Assembly: GCF_000003815.2 (NCBI RefSeq)
Contig: NC_049981.1
Location: 22,101,512-22,126,408 of the forward strand
DNA: 24,897 nucleotides
Direction: 5' to 3'
Source: Branchiostoma floridae
Lineage: Eukaryota; Chordata; Leptocardii; Amphioxiformes; Branchiostomatidae
Positions 1 through 12,510 of this stretch are shown piece after piece. A model generated the notes under the pieces. That model saw only the letters and a list, made by a program, of their open reading frames with translations. It searched no databases and was not told the DNA's origin. Position 1 is the first letter of the stretch; every line of letters starts with the position of its first letter. Both the position numbers and the translations under genes were made by a program.

Positions 1-1344
1 CCCAAGGGTAAACAAGTATATCATAAACATGTACATAAATGCAGTTATCAAATTCGAACGGGCCTGATTTCCTGTACGTTGGCTAGGTTCTCTTATGCCA
101 GGAAAGGGAGTTTGCCGTGGAAAGGAGTTTGCCCGTTTTGAGGCGAACCAGCCAACCCTCCCCCCGCCCCAAATGAAAAAAAAACATGTTCAAAAGACTG
201 CAACAAAGGCTAGGGAAAACCATTCTAGCTTCACTTCACACCTTGATTCTAAAGGAAATATTAATTTGGATATTGCTGATGAAAATCTATACTACAAAAA
301 TATTATTATGCTTTAACATAGGCAAAAAACTCATCTTCTGGTAACATCAAAGTTGTCCTATCCTTGACCTCTGCTATAAAAAGAATACTTCATTACCCAG
401 CATTCACTGCTAATGTCAAACAAGGGTGACCCTCCATTTAAATGTCGTGTTCTATTAATCATTTAAACATCGCTGGACACAGGAAACTACTACAGAGCAC
501 ATGATCTGAGGGGTGGGTACAAAAACATATCAGTGCATGTCTCATTATTACTACTAGTTGGGATAAAATTCTTAGTACTATCCACTGGCTTAATCTTTTT
601 TCCTGCTATTTGTGGGGATTTGATTTCAAGTTTTAAAAAAAATGTGGTTTTCACAATGGTTTCAAGTTCGCAGTTGAAACAAGAGGGTAGGAAGACGGAA
701 GACAAACCGGGCATTTTCAAGATGGTTGAAGTTCACACTGAAACAGTTACTGCAAAACCGACAAACATAAAATCACCTTGAAAATTTCAAGATCTACAGT
801 ACAGTATATCCATCATGACAGAAATATAATAATACCATGTTGTAAAACTTTATTGGCGGCTGATTCGTGTGGTAACCATCTCTTCTTAATGCTGCACTGA
901 CGGTCGGGAGTACCACTCTCTCCCACCAGACTCACTGATTCCAACCATTTCCGGCAGTTAATACAATAAAAGGGTGGTGGTTTTACCTTTTATGATCTTA
1001 TCTGGGAGCTGGGCCCATCCCTAAGTGTCTTCCAACTCTCCTGCCAAAACCCAAACTTGACTGATGTCTGGAAATAGATTTCCTTTTGGCCTTGTGCAAC
1101 ATCTTCAAATGTAACTGACAGCTGCTCAAGTACATGTTCAAATCCGTCCGTAGGAACGATAAGTCAAGTCCAGGCACAGGCTACGGCTGAATTGGGAGCA
1201 GGTTAACGCGGCGATAAAAATTCAGGAAAAAGAAATTGATGTCTGTAAGCTACGAAGATGAACAGAGCCCCACTACGTGCATAAGCTTTTGTATCTATTT
1301 CTTGATAAGATAAACCATTGGGAGTTACATGTAACGAAGGTACT

Positions 1345-1445
1345 ACTTACAAGTGGGGCAACCTGAAATGTTAAAGGTGCAACCTGGCTTTTGACTCGGG
1401 TTGCCGCCTGTGCAACCTGGCTGAAAAAAGTATTTTGAGCACTGT
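1345..1445. repeat. Fragment of GGTGCAACC-type interspersed repeat
   Basis: The fragment contains several copies of the word GTGCAACCTGG and ends in ATTTTGAGCACTGTG, an edge resembling the inverted ends (CAGGGCTCGAAAT-like) of the repeats at 2566, 7746 and 12206. It looks like a short, decayed member of the same wider group. Boundaries are approximate. Confidence 0.35.
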
Positions 1446-1789
1446 GTATACACCTAGACTCCGCTTCCCACTACAGTGTGACACACAACTTTTCCCATTG
1501 GCAATTAGGTGTGGACAAATCAAATCGCTTTACCTTCCAGGAACCCACATCTGGATAAAGGATGCGTTTCAAGACAAGCAGTGACACCACTGTCAAATAC
1601 AGATCCATGGCAACAGCATTATCCGTGACCTTTGACCCTGACCCCATGAAGCATGTCACTGGAGGAGGATGGAGTACACGCCTAACCCAACATAAACTCT
1701 CATTATAGATTCTCTTTACAAACTCTGGACACTAGTTTTTAGAAGGGGATCTTATATGCATGTTTACTGCCTCTTATCCAATGACATTG

Positions 1790-1836
1790 ATATAATATGA
1801 TATGATATGATATATGATATAATATTTATCATAATA
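1790..1836. repeat. AT-rich simple repeat (GATAT/ATGAT type)
   Basis: This is an imperfect run of ATGATAT and ATAATAT units. It is low-complexity sequence with no other signal. Confidence 0.7.
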
Positions 1837-2565
1837 TTTATGCCATTTCTCCACATGGATTTCCACAAATTCACAGTGATTGGCAAGAACCCCTTATCTC
1901 GTCCACCTGTACATCTTCAAATGCATGGAACAAGCTATCTTCTACAGGGAAGTGCATATTTGGGATTTACTGTGCATGTAGAATACAACACAGTGTATTC
2001 CATATCACCTGTGGTACCAGACTGACCGCGGGTTGTTCCTTTTGATTGATATAATACAGCTATTTCTCTTTTACCTAGTTTACCTAAGGATATCTTCAAT
2101 ATAGTAAATAATACCAAAAATTACTAGTTTTAAATTTAACATAACAAACCATCATTACATTTTATTTACAATCAGTATCACAATCCAATAAAACATTGCC
2201 GAGTTATCTGATTACATGTAGCATGAAGTTGTGCATGAGTTTTCTCTAAGATTAGAGGCCATGTAAAGTGTATACATTAGCCAGAATGTGTATTACCCAT
2301 CCATCCATCAGTCCCATAACTCTTCTATATTCTCCTTTCACAGTACACTATGATTACCCGCTGGTTCCCGGCCCCAGCCTTAAAAGCATGTATATTAGAT
2401 TGTCCCTGCTATCTGCGCCACATCCCCCAGACATGGTCAGATTAGACGATAACTCTTGCTAGACTAGTACACTTGTACAGGTAATAGCCTCCCAATTCAC
2501 AATGTGGACTTTCCATCAACAGAGTTATATCTTCCGAATACAAATATGCCGGAGGCATTCTTTTT

Positions 2566-2908
2566 CAGGACTCAAAATAATTTTTTCTGCATACCGGCAC
2601 TGGTGCAGGTAACATTGGAAATTGCCTACACCTGACAAATTTTACCTGCACCACTCAGAGTTTAGGAAGTATTTTATCACACTAAAACTGTTCAGAGACC
2701 ACTGCCATTGACAGGAAAATTCATCATCACTTCATAGGTGGTAAGAGTCAAAGTAGCTTGTAAAAATCCACATACTGTTACACCTACATCATATATAACC
2801 CAGTACATGGACCTGTGCAAGTTAGGTGCAGGTAGACATCAGAAATACCTGCACAGCTCCAATTTTGCCTGCACTAACCTGCATATGCAGGTGGTATTTC
2901 GAGCCCTG
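2566..2908 (+). mobile_element. CAGGGCTCGAAAT-ended MITE-like element, copy A
   Basis: The element starts with CAGGACTCAAAATA, and its right end reads CAGGGCTCGAAATA on the opposite strand, so the ends are inverted repeats matching at 12 of 14 positions. A close copy lies in the opposite orientation at about 7746-8072, and a truncated one at 9979. Ends starting with CAGGG suggest a non-autonomous hAT-type DNA transposon, but no clear 8-base target duplication is visible here. The long open frame inside encodes no known domain. Its peptide resembles the one from copy B only because the DNA is repeated. Confidence 0.6.
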
Positions 2909-3480
2909 TCTTTATCACATGTATTGAGTATACAACATGGTGAATTCTGTATCACTATAGGTACCAGCCCGACCCACAGGAGGGCTGGACCGAGACTCAG
3001 CACACGTGAAGTGCGTTCAAATTATTCTATGGAAACTGTAAAATACAGAACAGTCCAGAATACCTGTATCGAATGTTATCACAGCCCATGTATGAGACTA
3101 TGATATTTCAAGTTTCTGATTTTGTGAAATTTGTAATATTATGATGTCATCACTTTAATGTACACTGTAGATAAAAACTTACAATGATGACAAAATTGAT
3201 CATATCAAGGAAATTAAGTACTAGTATGATTCCTTTCAGATACCCTCCACATATCAATGAATGACTGAAACCTACATGTATTTGGTATGTTTAACGCATC
3301 ATTTATCAAATGATCCTACATGTACCACTGCAATATTGCACTTCAGGCTATCACCCATACATTGTAATTCATATCAGAACGTGCCATCCAATCAATACAC
3401 GAGTTGTACTGAGTTTAACAAGTACCTTATTAACATGCATTTAAGATAACCCACTAAAAAAGCCCATGGAAACTTGGGAT

Positions 3481-3550
3481 GTCCCTGTAGCTCAACTGGT
3501 AGCAACCTCACACTGTCACTGTTGAACTCCTGATTCCAATTTACAGGTCA
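3481..3550 (+). repeat. tRNA-derived SINE head, fragment
   Basis: The sequence GTCCCTGTAGCTCAACTGG contains a near-perfect tRNA box A (TAGCTCAACTGG). A weak box B-like stretch (CTGATTCCAA) follows about 40 bases later. There is no cloverleaf with paired acceptor arms, so this is a tRNA-derived SINE remnant and not a tRNA gene. Confidence 0.5.
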
Positions 3551-3956
3551 CAGTGCAAATAGGGAATCTCCTGGGGGCCCAAATTTTAGTATTTTTTTAC
3601 TGTAAAGCAAGGGTTTTCATTTGTTGGTCGTATTTTTGTCCATACATGACTTTTGTGAAGAAATCGGAATGTGTCTTCTTTAAAATAACTCACAACCGTC
3701 AGAGATCCAATTATTTCACCTTCCACTGCTTTTGAGGGACAATGTTTGAGCACTAATTCTGGTTACCCTGGCAACCCGACGAAGTGTCCCCATAGATGCC
3801 AACCCAGCCCAGGATATGGCTTGTTTTTATGAGCGACCCTTTGCCTGATCCATGTCCAGTTGAACTGTGGGTCAGTGACCTGGCCCTGATCCTCCCATCT
3901 GTTCTTCCCCTAGGCCTAGCAAAAACAGTGTTGTGTTTCTGGTTAATCAATTAAGT

Positions 3957-4169
3957 AATCTGGTTACAGTCCCGAAAAATAGAGTGGTACCTACTCGTTG
4001 TTTGGGAGCCCATGTTGTTAAAATTCCTGTATGTCATTTTAAAATTCAAGCTTCCCAAAGTTCATTTTCAACAGTTTCATGTCATTTTTGGGACCGATGG
4101 GGTAAAATTAATATGCAACAAGCAAATTTTTGTTTCAGGACAAGAGGACGGGTCCTGGAAACAGCATTG
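3957..4169 (+). mobile_element. CAGGGATGTCTCCAGG-ended MITE-like element, copy 1 (decayed)
   Basis: It shares with the copy at 5222-5439 the word GTTGTTTGGGAGCC, a central TTTTTGGGA stretch, a near-identical ATGCAAATT/ATGCAACAAG region and the right end GGGTCCTGGA. The left end is decayed and no inverted end can be read there. Boundaries are set by aligning with the better copy. Confidence 0.5.
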
Positions 4170-4623
4170 CCTTAGATTTTGGTTGTAGTGATCCAACAAC
4201 GATGTAAAACTGAAATTCACCAGCCACCGGTATTTTCCACATCTGATACAGAAATGTGCAAGGACAAGCATATGCATAAACTGAACTAAGAAGTACAATA
4301 TTTACTTCACATCCTTACATCATCTTTCGAAAGCCACCATCTGTTAACACAGGATGAAAAGGAGTTTGTTTTGAATTTCATCAATCAGATTAAAAATGTT
4401 ATACCCCTTGCCAGTGGCCAACCAAAAAAAGGCTTGGGTTAGCAGGTTTTTTCCTAGGGTTGGTCAAGTAGCCAGAAACACATAATTTTTTTTCCTGGGC
4501 CTTACCAACCTATACCAGTATTCAGGAATTCAACTTCCCCTAACAAACATAGCATGCCAACAAAGCTTTGAAATATTGTACACGCCAGGTGCAGAGGAGG
4601 GTTTCAGGACACGGCCACAATGG

Positions 4624-4714
4624 CCAATGGTCATGTGACCAAGTTGTGTCGCCGTGATTGGTCGAGAGAAATGATATTCCAGCGAAGAGCAGCTGCTCAT
4701 TTGCATAACAATAG
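4624..4714. promoter_or_regulatory. Motif-dense candidate enhancer (CCAAT, M-box, E-box, OCT-SOX)
   Basis: Within 91 bases I see a CCAAT box (CCAATGG, 4624), a canonical MITF/TFE-type E-box (GGTCATGTGACC, 4629-4640), an inverted CCAAT box (GATTGGTC, 4656), a perfect 12-base palindrome holding the E-box CAGCTG (GAGCAGCTGCTC, 4687-4698), and directly after it ATTTGCATAACAATAG (4699-4714). The last matches the reverse complement of the well-known SOX2-OCT4 composite site at 14 of 15 positions. The block lies inside a Vilse intron, far from any exon. Function is inferred from motif clustering alone. It could also be the internal promoter of an old retroelement. Confidence 0.4.
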
Positions 4715-5221
4715 AGAGGACTGAAACATAGTGATGAATTGATGCAGAACAGAAGAAGATGTCTACAATTGATGCTTATACCACACAAAAAAGATGGTCA
4801 ACTGGATGACAAAAAATGTGTGATGAAAGACCTTAACAAATAGCCTTTCTGGGCTAACTGAACAATTTCTAAGTGAAAAACTACAGACCTTCTAATTATG
4901 GATCATTAGCACCCATTACTTAACTACCTATGAGTGCACACATAGATAAAACCATTTAGCGATAACTGTACAGTGTATCCTCTACCCCCAGGCATGACAG
5001 GGCCATAATTATAATGTCGTAACGTATAATCACTGAAAACATTAACACAGTGGTCTTTCCTGCTTAAACTGAGGAACAATAAGCCTCAACAGATGGCAGA
5101 ATTCAGGACCTACCCCTTTGAAATATGACCTACATGTCATTAATGTTGCTATCGCTGTTGTAGAAGCTATTGGAAACGAGCACTTACACTGGCAATGACT
5201 ATGAAACAGGTGTCTCTACAT

Positions 5222-5439
5222 CAGGGCTATCTCCAGATCTAAAGTATTTTCTGTCTCATTCATTGTTTGGGAGCCAATGTTGTTGATTTTCCTTGTAAAA
5301 TCTATCATTTAAAATACACGTTTTCATCAATTTCATGTACCGTTCAGAATTTTTGGGATGGATAGGGTTAAATTTTTGTCTGTCCCAACATGCAAATTTC
5401 TGTCCCAGGATGGAGGTACGGGTCCTGGAGACATCCCTG
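5222..5439 (+). mobile_element. CAGGGATGTCTCCAGG-ended MITE, copy 2 (best preserved)
   Basis: The left end is CAGGGCTATCTCCAG and the right end, read on the other strand, is CAGGGATGTCTCCAG, matching at 13 of 15 positions. The flanking octamers are CTCTACAT and CTTTACGT (6 of 8 identical, both differences transitions), as expected for an old 8-base target duplication. Ends of this type with 8-base duplications are typical of hAT transposons. At 218 bases it has no room for a transposase, so it is a non-autonomous element. Confidence 0.65.
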
Positions 5440-6406
5440 CTTTACGTTTATGTGTGTCTGATTTATTACCTAAAAGCTATGGGAAACGGTCTTTGAATGT
5501 ATAGATTATCTGACGGGGGAGAATGAAAATCATTACGGTCTCATTTACATGTGGATGACAATGTGATACGAATCTGTTTCAACGAATCCAATATCAGCTT
5601 AATATTTTTTTCCAGTGCAAATAGACCGAAACACATACAAATCCAATTTCCCCATGCCGCAGCACCCATGTTCAGTAGGTGGTTTCTGGCAGTTGTAATA
5701 CAGTAAAACAAGATATTGATGAGGAAACCATGAAATATTCACAATGGTTTGTTGTTTCTCCTCAAATCATCCAACTGCAAACTTACAATGATTTTCAGTA
5801 GGCGAGCTGATGTCAAGCTTACCAAGCTATAAATGCAATCATAAGTAAAAGAATTCCTTACATATTGTGCATCTTAATATAGAGATATTTTGCTTCTTGC
5901 ACCTACACAGTTGGATCAGAGTTAACAAAAGCTCTAATTCTGAATCCTATATACTATAGAAGGGTGTGGTCAGTCCTGGCTGAAACCACTATCACATCAG
6001 GGTCTGGGCAAACAATGCGTCTCTTCAGAATGTTTGTCTTGTGGGTGTCTGACAAATACTGCAGGATGTGCCCTACTTGTTTCTACACTGATTCTGTTTG
6101 TCTCTGTTGTGTACCCGTCTCAATGCAGTGGTTTACAGCCAAACAACCTGCATTGTAACACTGCCCGCAAAACGGAAACAATCAGATTCTAATCCTGTGT
6201 AATGGTGCCTTTTACTATCTCTCTTTTACATGATTTACAACTTTTAACCCTTTTTCAAGGTTTCTAAAGGCATGGTACATGTACATCACATTCCTGATGT
6301 CATAGGAAATTCTGTATGCAAATGTAGACAGGCTTCAGAAACAGGTGTGTTTGCATTTGTGCATCCCCAGGTAAATGTCCATACAGATCTAATGGTGCAT
6401 AAGGAG

Positions 6407-6506
6407 NNNNNNNNNNNNNNNNNNNNNNNNNNNNNNNNNNNNNNNNNNNNNNNNNNNNNNNNNNNNNNNNNNNNNNNNNNNNNNNNNNNNNNNNNNNNNN
6501 NNNNNN
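6407..6506. other. Assembly gap (100 N)
   Basis: Exactly 100 undetermined bases, the usual placeholder for a gap of unknown length. Open frames spanning it are not real. Confidence 0.99.
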
Positions 6507-6528
6507 TAAACTCCTTATACCACTGAAA

Positions 6529-6545
6529 GATCTGCCTGGAGATTA
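6529..6545 (-). mobile_element. Terminal fragment of the MULE-type MITE
   Basis: The 17 bases GATCTGCCTGGAGATTA, 22 bases after the gap, match the terminal repeat of the element at 21758-21935 (its left end, reverse complement, reads the same). The rest of this copy may lie inside the gap. Confidence 0.45.
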
Positions 6546-7067
6546 ACCTGCTTTACCTTGCAGCTAATGCTTATACTTGCCCTGTATCATCAACATTTCA
6601 AATTCAAGTTGCCCACCTTCCGTAAAGGACTGCAAAAGGCCTACTTGTTATGAAAATTATACGCGAGTAAAACAAATATCCTCACCACAACATAATGTGG
6701 ACATTGACTGAGTGCTACAGGTACGCTGTCTACGGTATGGTAGTATGGACACGTTGAACGAGCCAGTAGCTGTATCAACACCAATTCCAACTTACAGTTA
6801 GCGTACAAGAGATATCATGGTAGACCAAGGAAATATTGGAAGGAGTGTGTTATGTGAAGGACATCAATGTGTACAGCGTCACCAGTGGGAACCCGGTAAA
6901 CAAAGCCGCTTGGAAACGCTGTGTGAAGACTAGTCGACTGCTGCAAACCCCTGTCAGCTACCCACTCAGCAGTATAATCAAATACTGCATACTACTACTA
7001 GGACTAGTACTCCAGATATGCGGTATTATCTACTGAACAAGCTTTGTCAGTGATATTTCAGTACTTA

Positions 7068-7355
<288 letters not shown>

Positions 7356-7745
7356 TCAAATGCAATTCACTTGAAAAGTCTGGAAGTTAATCTTCGTTTT
7401 TTTATCCAGTTGTTCTTGTAGAGATTGAATGTGAGATGTGAAAATAAATAAAACAGCATTTCCAATAATTTATATTATGTACTTAGATCCACTACAAAAA
7501 TTAGGTATAGCCAGGCAGTGGCACACACTTGTCCATACTGCAGGACTGGAGAGTGAGTGACCTTTTGAAAATGCCACACAAATACCATTTCCACTTGTCA
7601 CCCAACAGCCAAGAAATCAAATACTCCCATCCATACACAACAAAAGAAGTTCCAAGCACTCTTTTATCAGCTGGAAGTACATGTACAAATTACTAGCTGT
7701 AGTTCTTTACAAACCTCCACACACTGTAGTTATGGGTTACCTATA

Positions 7746-8072
7746 CAGGGCTCGAAATACCACATGCATATGCAGGTTTGTGCAGGTAAACTTGGAGCTG
7801 TGCAGGTATTTCTGGTGTCTATCTGCACCCAACCTGCACTGGTCGATGTACTGAGTTTTATACATTAATGTCCTGTCATGTAGCTGTATATGGATTGTTA
7901 TTAGCTGCATTGACTTATAAAGTACAAAAGAAAAAATAGCGTCGGCAACTTTTTTAGTATGACCCATTCTTCCTAAATTCAGAGTGGTGCAGGTAAAATT
8001 TGTCTGGTGCAAGGTAATCTTCAGTGTTACCTGCACCAGTGTAGGTATGAAAAAAAAATTGCCGGAGTACCA
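7746..8072 (-). mobile_element. CAGGGCTCGAAAT-ended MITE-like element, copy B
   Basis: This is the reverse-oriented partner of the element at 2566-2908. The shared core includes ATGCAGGT, AGCTGTGCAGGTATTTCTG and TTACCTGCACCAGTG in the same order. The CAGGGCTCGAAATAC end is intact at 7746, while the other end has decayed near 8050-8072. It carries no transposase and is non-autonomous. Confidence 0.6.
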
Positions 8073-9133
8073 AATTATGCTAAAATCTTATCCAGAAGTT
8101 CAGAATCACTGTTCTCCAGTCACACCAGCTAATGACTGAAGGGGGGAGGGGGGCACAGCAGGTTGACCTCTAGGCCAGGTTCATGTTTCTTGAGGCAACA
8201 TCTTTCACCACATGGACTTAATAATTACATCCTGGGCCTAATCCCACATCCCTACATGCCTTTAGGATTTTAGGATAGGAATACTGTACTGTGAACTTAC
8301 AAAATCATTTATATACAACACAGTGCTTTCTGTTTTATCCTACATAAAAATTTTGAGAAAGAATAATGAATTGATTTAAAATTATCCACTTCTAATGATG
8401 ATAACTGGCCTTTAAAAATTTCTGACAGTATCTAGTTTTAAAAGAATCCTACTAGCAAGACTCTCCTATTAGAAACAGCAAAATTTTAAGTAGTTGTGTA
8501 TTTACATAGTTTACAGTAAGAGTCTTAGACATAAAAAATTAGTTATGGCAATTATAACTGCTGAACTGAAATAAAGACTGAACTTTCCAGTACATTGTGT
8601 TCAATTTTTTTTAGGCAGAATACATGTACGACTCATACTGTTGCAGCAGAGGTTTCAAGTCAATGGACTTATATATTTGTTGTGGTATATGGCACTATCA
8701 GCACTATCATTACCTATTTACCTAACATTAACAGTAGCTGTTTAAGATATCATTATAACTATAAGGTACATTTACAATTACACATTTTCATTCTAAAACA
8801 ATATGCTAGCATATCTTAACTATCTGATTCAGAAATACTTAGTTATCATACACCTAATATATAACATACAAATGTAATACTGTACATGTTACTGCATACC
8901 ATATATCTGTTCTGTTCTAATTATTCAGAAGCACGTCTGTCACAACATTCTTTGTGAGCTTTGGTCTGGGAGAGAACAACAGATGACCAGAAACAAGGTG
9001 GTTCGGTATGTTAATTGACTGTCTGGGAGATTCACCCCAGTACAGGTGACATTCTCGAGGTAATCATTACCATACAGTATCAAAGAAAGTCTGAGTTTTA
9101 CCCAGACAGTGGAACTCTGTTAAGGTAACATGG

Positions 9134-9385
9134 CAGGGCTGGACAAGTTTTCAAAAATTCACTTGCCCTATAAAAAGCAGTAAGGACCAGAATCAACTTT
9201 TCCCTGGCCTGAAATTTAAATGACACCTTAAATTTCTATGCAATTTAATGTCAACTTTGAAGCATGTAACTGGACTAGTATCTACCCACATCTAATAACT
9301 GAAAAATCGCATCCATGAAAAATAAAAACATGCACTTGCCCGATCAGCACATGCACTTGCCCCAGACAATCAGGCCTATGGACTT
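9134..9385 (+). repeat. CACTTGCCC-type interspersed repeat, degenerate
   Basis: It begins with CAGGGCTGGACAAGTTTT and contains the word CACTTGCCC three times (near 9170, 9350 and 9358). The CAGGG start resembles the other hAT-like ends in this window. No matching right end is visible, so the right boundary is approximate. Confidence 0.4.
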
Positions 9386-9978
9386 GGTTATACTGAACGA
9401 GACAAAAAAAGATAGCCACACAACAAGACATAATTATAGAGCAATTCAGTTACAAATTGTCTGAAAAGGGAGAGGGGCCTAGAGTGATAATAAACAGGTC
9501 TTAAACACTGTCATTTCTAAAACTACTGGTAACTTAAGACTTATTTCTTTTACCACTGCCAAGTGAATGAAAATGTTCTGAACTTCTGATCATTCAGTTT
9601 TCTATTCTAAATTAATTAGTATTGTTTTCTTGTACATGTTTCAACTGATGGATTCGCTATCTTTGTTCTCTCAAGTCTGAATTTTCATGAAATTTCAAGT
9701 TAGTAACAATAAAAATTAAAAGTAACATTTTGCTTCAATAGAAAACACATGGAGGAACATCCTACTTTTATGTTTGAATGTATTTTTGCACAGCCCTCCT
9801 TGCAGCTTAGCAACCATTGACCAACTGTTGGCCTGTCACAACATCACAAGACTTCTGTATATACTGATGAGGAACAGTCGTCTTATAAACATCTATAAAT
9901 GTTAGCTTAATTGAAGATAGTGCTTTTACAATCTAGTATCTCCACAAAAACACATATTCAAACTACTTGAAGGCTACA

Positions 9979-10062
9979 CAGAGCACGAAATACCACAATA
10001 ATGGCATGGTAAAATCAGAGCTGTGCAGGTATTTCTGATGTTTACCTGCACTGGTGCATGAA
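9979..10062 (-). mobile_element. CAGGGCTCGAAAT-ended element, truncated copy C
   Basis: It has the end CAGAGCACGAAATACCAC, then the shared words AGAGCTGTGCAGGTATTTCTG (split by one change) and TTACCTGCACTGGTGCA, in the same order as in copy B. The distal two thirds of the element are missing. Confidence 0.55.
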
Positions 10063-10419
10063 CTGGGCATTTCCTGAACATGCTTTATACAATTCAGCTG
10101 CATTATCAATTACAAATTGTGAGGTTTGAACTCTTTGATGGATACATATATAATGGTATCAGGAACCATAATTTCCTACGGCTTTTTCATGCAATGGCAA
10201 GGCATGAGAAACGTGGGATACTGACAAGGCCCTGCATGTCTCTTTTCTGTACGTGGGCAGCTTATTTTAATATCCTGCAATCTGTAGTCACGGAATTTGT
10301 AGAGAGGCGACCAAATATTAATAATATTAATAATTAAAAACTATATTTCTGTTAAAATCACAGAACCCACTAATCATTAAAGAAGTGGGACTTTCATCAG
10401 CCACTGCCTCCAAAGAAGA

Positions 10420-10585
10420 AGTCAAACCACCCAGTAAAGAAAGTAGAAGCATGTACATAGATAGCTGACGTGTGTGTATTTAGAATAGACACTTGTTACA
10501 CTGTCTGTATCATTGCAATTAGCCTACGGGCATGGATTTGCAAATAAATATATTATCATTATCATTATCATTATCAATAATAACC
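10420..10585 (+). mobile_element. Possible 3' tail of a non-LTR retrotransposon
   Basis: GCATGGATTTGCAAATAAATATATTATC is split here as GGATTTGCAAATAAATA followed by a short (ATTATC)n array at about 10551-10582. A 3' end with AATAAA and a short tandem repeat instead of poly(A) is usual for CR1/L2-type LINEs. No reverse-transcriptase coding sequence is seen, so this could also be a plain microsatellite. Confidence 0.3.
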
Positions 10586-11715
10586 ATAGCCTAATACTTA
10601 GGGGGTTCTTCTCCATTACCTAAACAATTGTCAGGACCCCCCCATGCAGACCCTCCCTGATTGACCAGTAAAGGCCACACATCTGTAGTGAATTTGTCTG
10701 GCCTGTCTCCTGTCTATAAACACCTATCCGGCAGACTGTGGCCCACTCCTTCTGCACTCCATAATCTGACACATCCAGGAAAAAACACTTCTATGTATTT
10801 TTTTCTCAGGATGTGACTCACTGTATAACCTGGACTACAAATAAACATTGCCTGCCCACCTGCCTGAGTGCTGAATAAACATTAACCACACAAAAAATTA
10901 TTTCTTGAGAAAGACGAATAAAGTCAAAACCGGTCTTATACAGTCTGAGCTGTCATTATTCCAAAGCTACGAATGATGTCATACTAAAAATCATTGATAG
11001 AAAAAATATGCCTCCAAAAATAATATTTCCATGGAATACATATCTTTGTGCAATAAATCAATATTATATAGGAATAGTAGAAGGACTTAAAATCAATATA
11101 ACCTGAACAACAGAAATGTATGTCAGAAGTCAATTTACACACAGCAAATATGTATGACTACCACAGTAATAACAGGGTCTAAACAGTAGTCCGAGTAGAT
11201 TGTGTAAATCAACTTCCGGCCCCAGTCTACTCAACGGAAAAGGTCTGATTACAGCAGACAATAGAGTGAGCTGGATTTTATGACGACAACATTACCCAGT
11301 CATCCATGTTGTATCAGGGATTTATTGACGGCCCCCAACATTCTACTGATAATGATCTTTGCTACCTGACCTGTGCTGCTAGCAGTGCAGCTATCACCAA
11401 ACATTATTCTTATCAAAACTGAAAGAAAGAAACATCAGGTTATATCCAGGTTTAGTATAGGAAGGGTGATAAAAAAAAGAAGCATATATTATATATTTGC
11501 TTGTATACCATGCGGTTATGACAGTATGACCAGAATCAGAAGAGATGCATAATCATTGATTGATATATACACTTCTGTGAAGCATTTATCCACAGTAGTT
11601 GAAAATATAAAAGCAAGGAACATCAATGTTGGGATTAAAGAAGGTATGTTTTTTGTTCGGTAAAAATATGAGGGGGATCAGAAAGTAAGTTATTCTGGTA
11701 GAACAGCATCTCAGT

Positions 11716-11951
11716 CAGGATTTTACATTTCGTTCCATTCCGCTCATTGTTTGACTGAGTCCATATTTTTCATTTTCTTAGTAAAAATTAAAATCTGACA
11801 TTTGAATCTTGTGAAAAAAACACATTTTAGGCAATTCAAATTGTCATAAAGCTCAGGGTTTTTTTCTGGACGGGAACAAATTTTTGTCAGTCCCAACAAG
11901 AAAAATTCCACCCTGGGACAAAGGGAAGAGTCTTGGAGACAGACAACCCTG
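11716..11951 (+). mobile_element. CAGGGATGTCTCCAGG-ended MITE-like element, copy 3
   Basis: It starts with CAGGATTTTACATT and contains CTCATTGTTTG, TTTTTGTCAGTCCCAACA and the right end TCTTGGAGACAGACAACCCTG, all in the order seen in the copy at 5222. No target duplication can be read. This is an older, more diverged member of the family. Confidence 0.5.
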
Positions 11952-12205
11952 ATTTACTAGTAGTAGTTAAATGGTGCAGGTGTCAACAAGGTACAATGGG
12001 ACCATCCTTCAAATATGCAGACCAGGGAACACTAGACATCCTTGGGTTAGTAACAGCAGGAGCATGTGTGGGTCTGGAGACATGTTCCCTGGACACATGA
12101 GCCTGGTTACAGCAGTCTGCACTGGCAACCTGGCATATCTAACATGCTTCATGTGAAGGTCTTACAGCAAACATCAGTCATCAAGTCATGGCAGAAATAC
12201 ATGGG

Positions 12206-12510
12206 AAGGGCTTGAAATTCATTTTGGGGATAAGGTACACTGGTGCACCCAACCTAAAACATTGGGTGCACCACAAATCTTTTGGGTGCACCACATAAAA
12301 TAAAGCAGAATGTCAGAAAAAATTAGTTACTAGTACTTCCTTTTATCAAGAATATGGTGTAAACTAAGTTACTAAGTATGCGTTGATATCTTTACATATG
12401 TAAATCTACAAAAATATGTGGTTGCACCTACAGAAGAAAATTGTTGCAAATACAGCTCCAATTTTTGATGCACCAAGGCTCACATGCACGCACCCAATAT
12501 TTTGAGCCCC
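12206..12510. mobile_element. GGGTGCACC-type MITE-like element with GGGCTTGAAAT ends
   Basis: The left end is AAGGGCTTGAAATT and the right end, on the other strand, is GGGGCTCAAAATATT. This is the same end type as the 2566 and 7746 elements, but the interior is different and rich in the word GGGTGCACCACA. The word CATGGG flanks both sides, perhaps part of a decayed target duplication. It is probably a sister family of the CAGGGCTCGAAAT element. Confidence 0.5.

Noticed and set aside
847-853. Minus-strand AATAAA as the 3' end of Vilse
   Set aside because: The RhoGAP exons that must precede the 3' end are absent from 1-7068, and a single AATAAA is expected by chance in AT-rich DNA.
1471-1659. 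62-residue minus-strand frame with a donor-like TGGAAG|GTAAAG
   Set aside because: It looked like a further Vilse exon, but the peptide does not match the remaining MyTH4 or RhoGAP sequence, and no other gene is recognised.
2738-3103. Open frame whose peptide resembles that at 7737-8036 (minus)
   Set aside because: The likeness comes from two copies of one interspersed DNA element in opposite orientation, not from a gene family.
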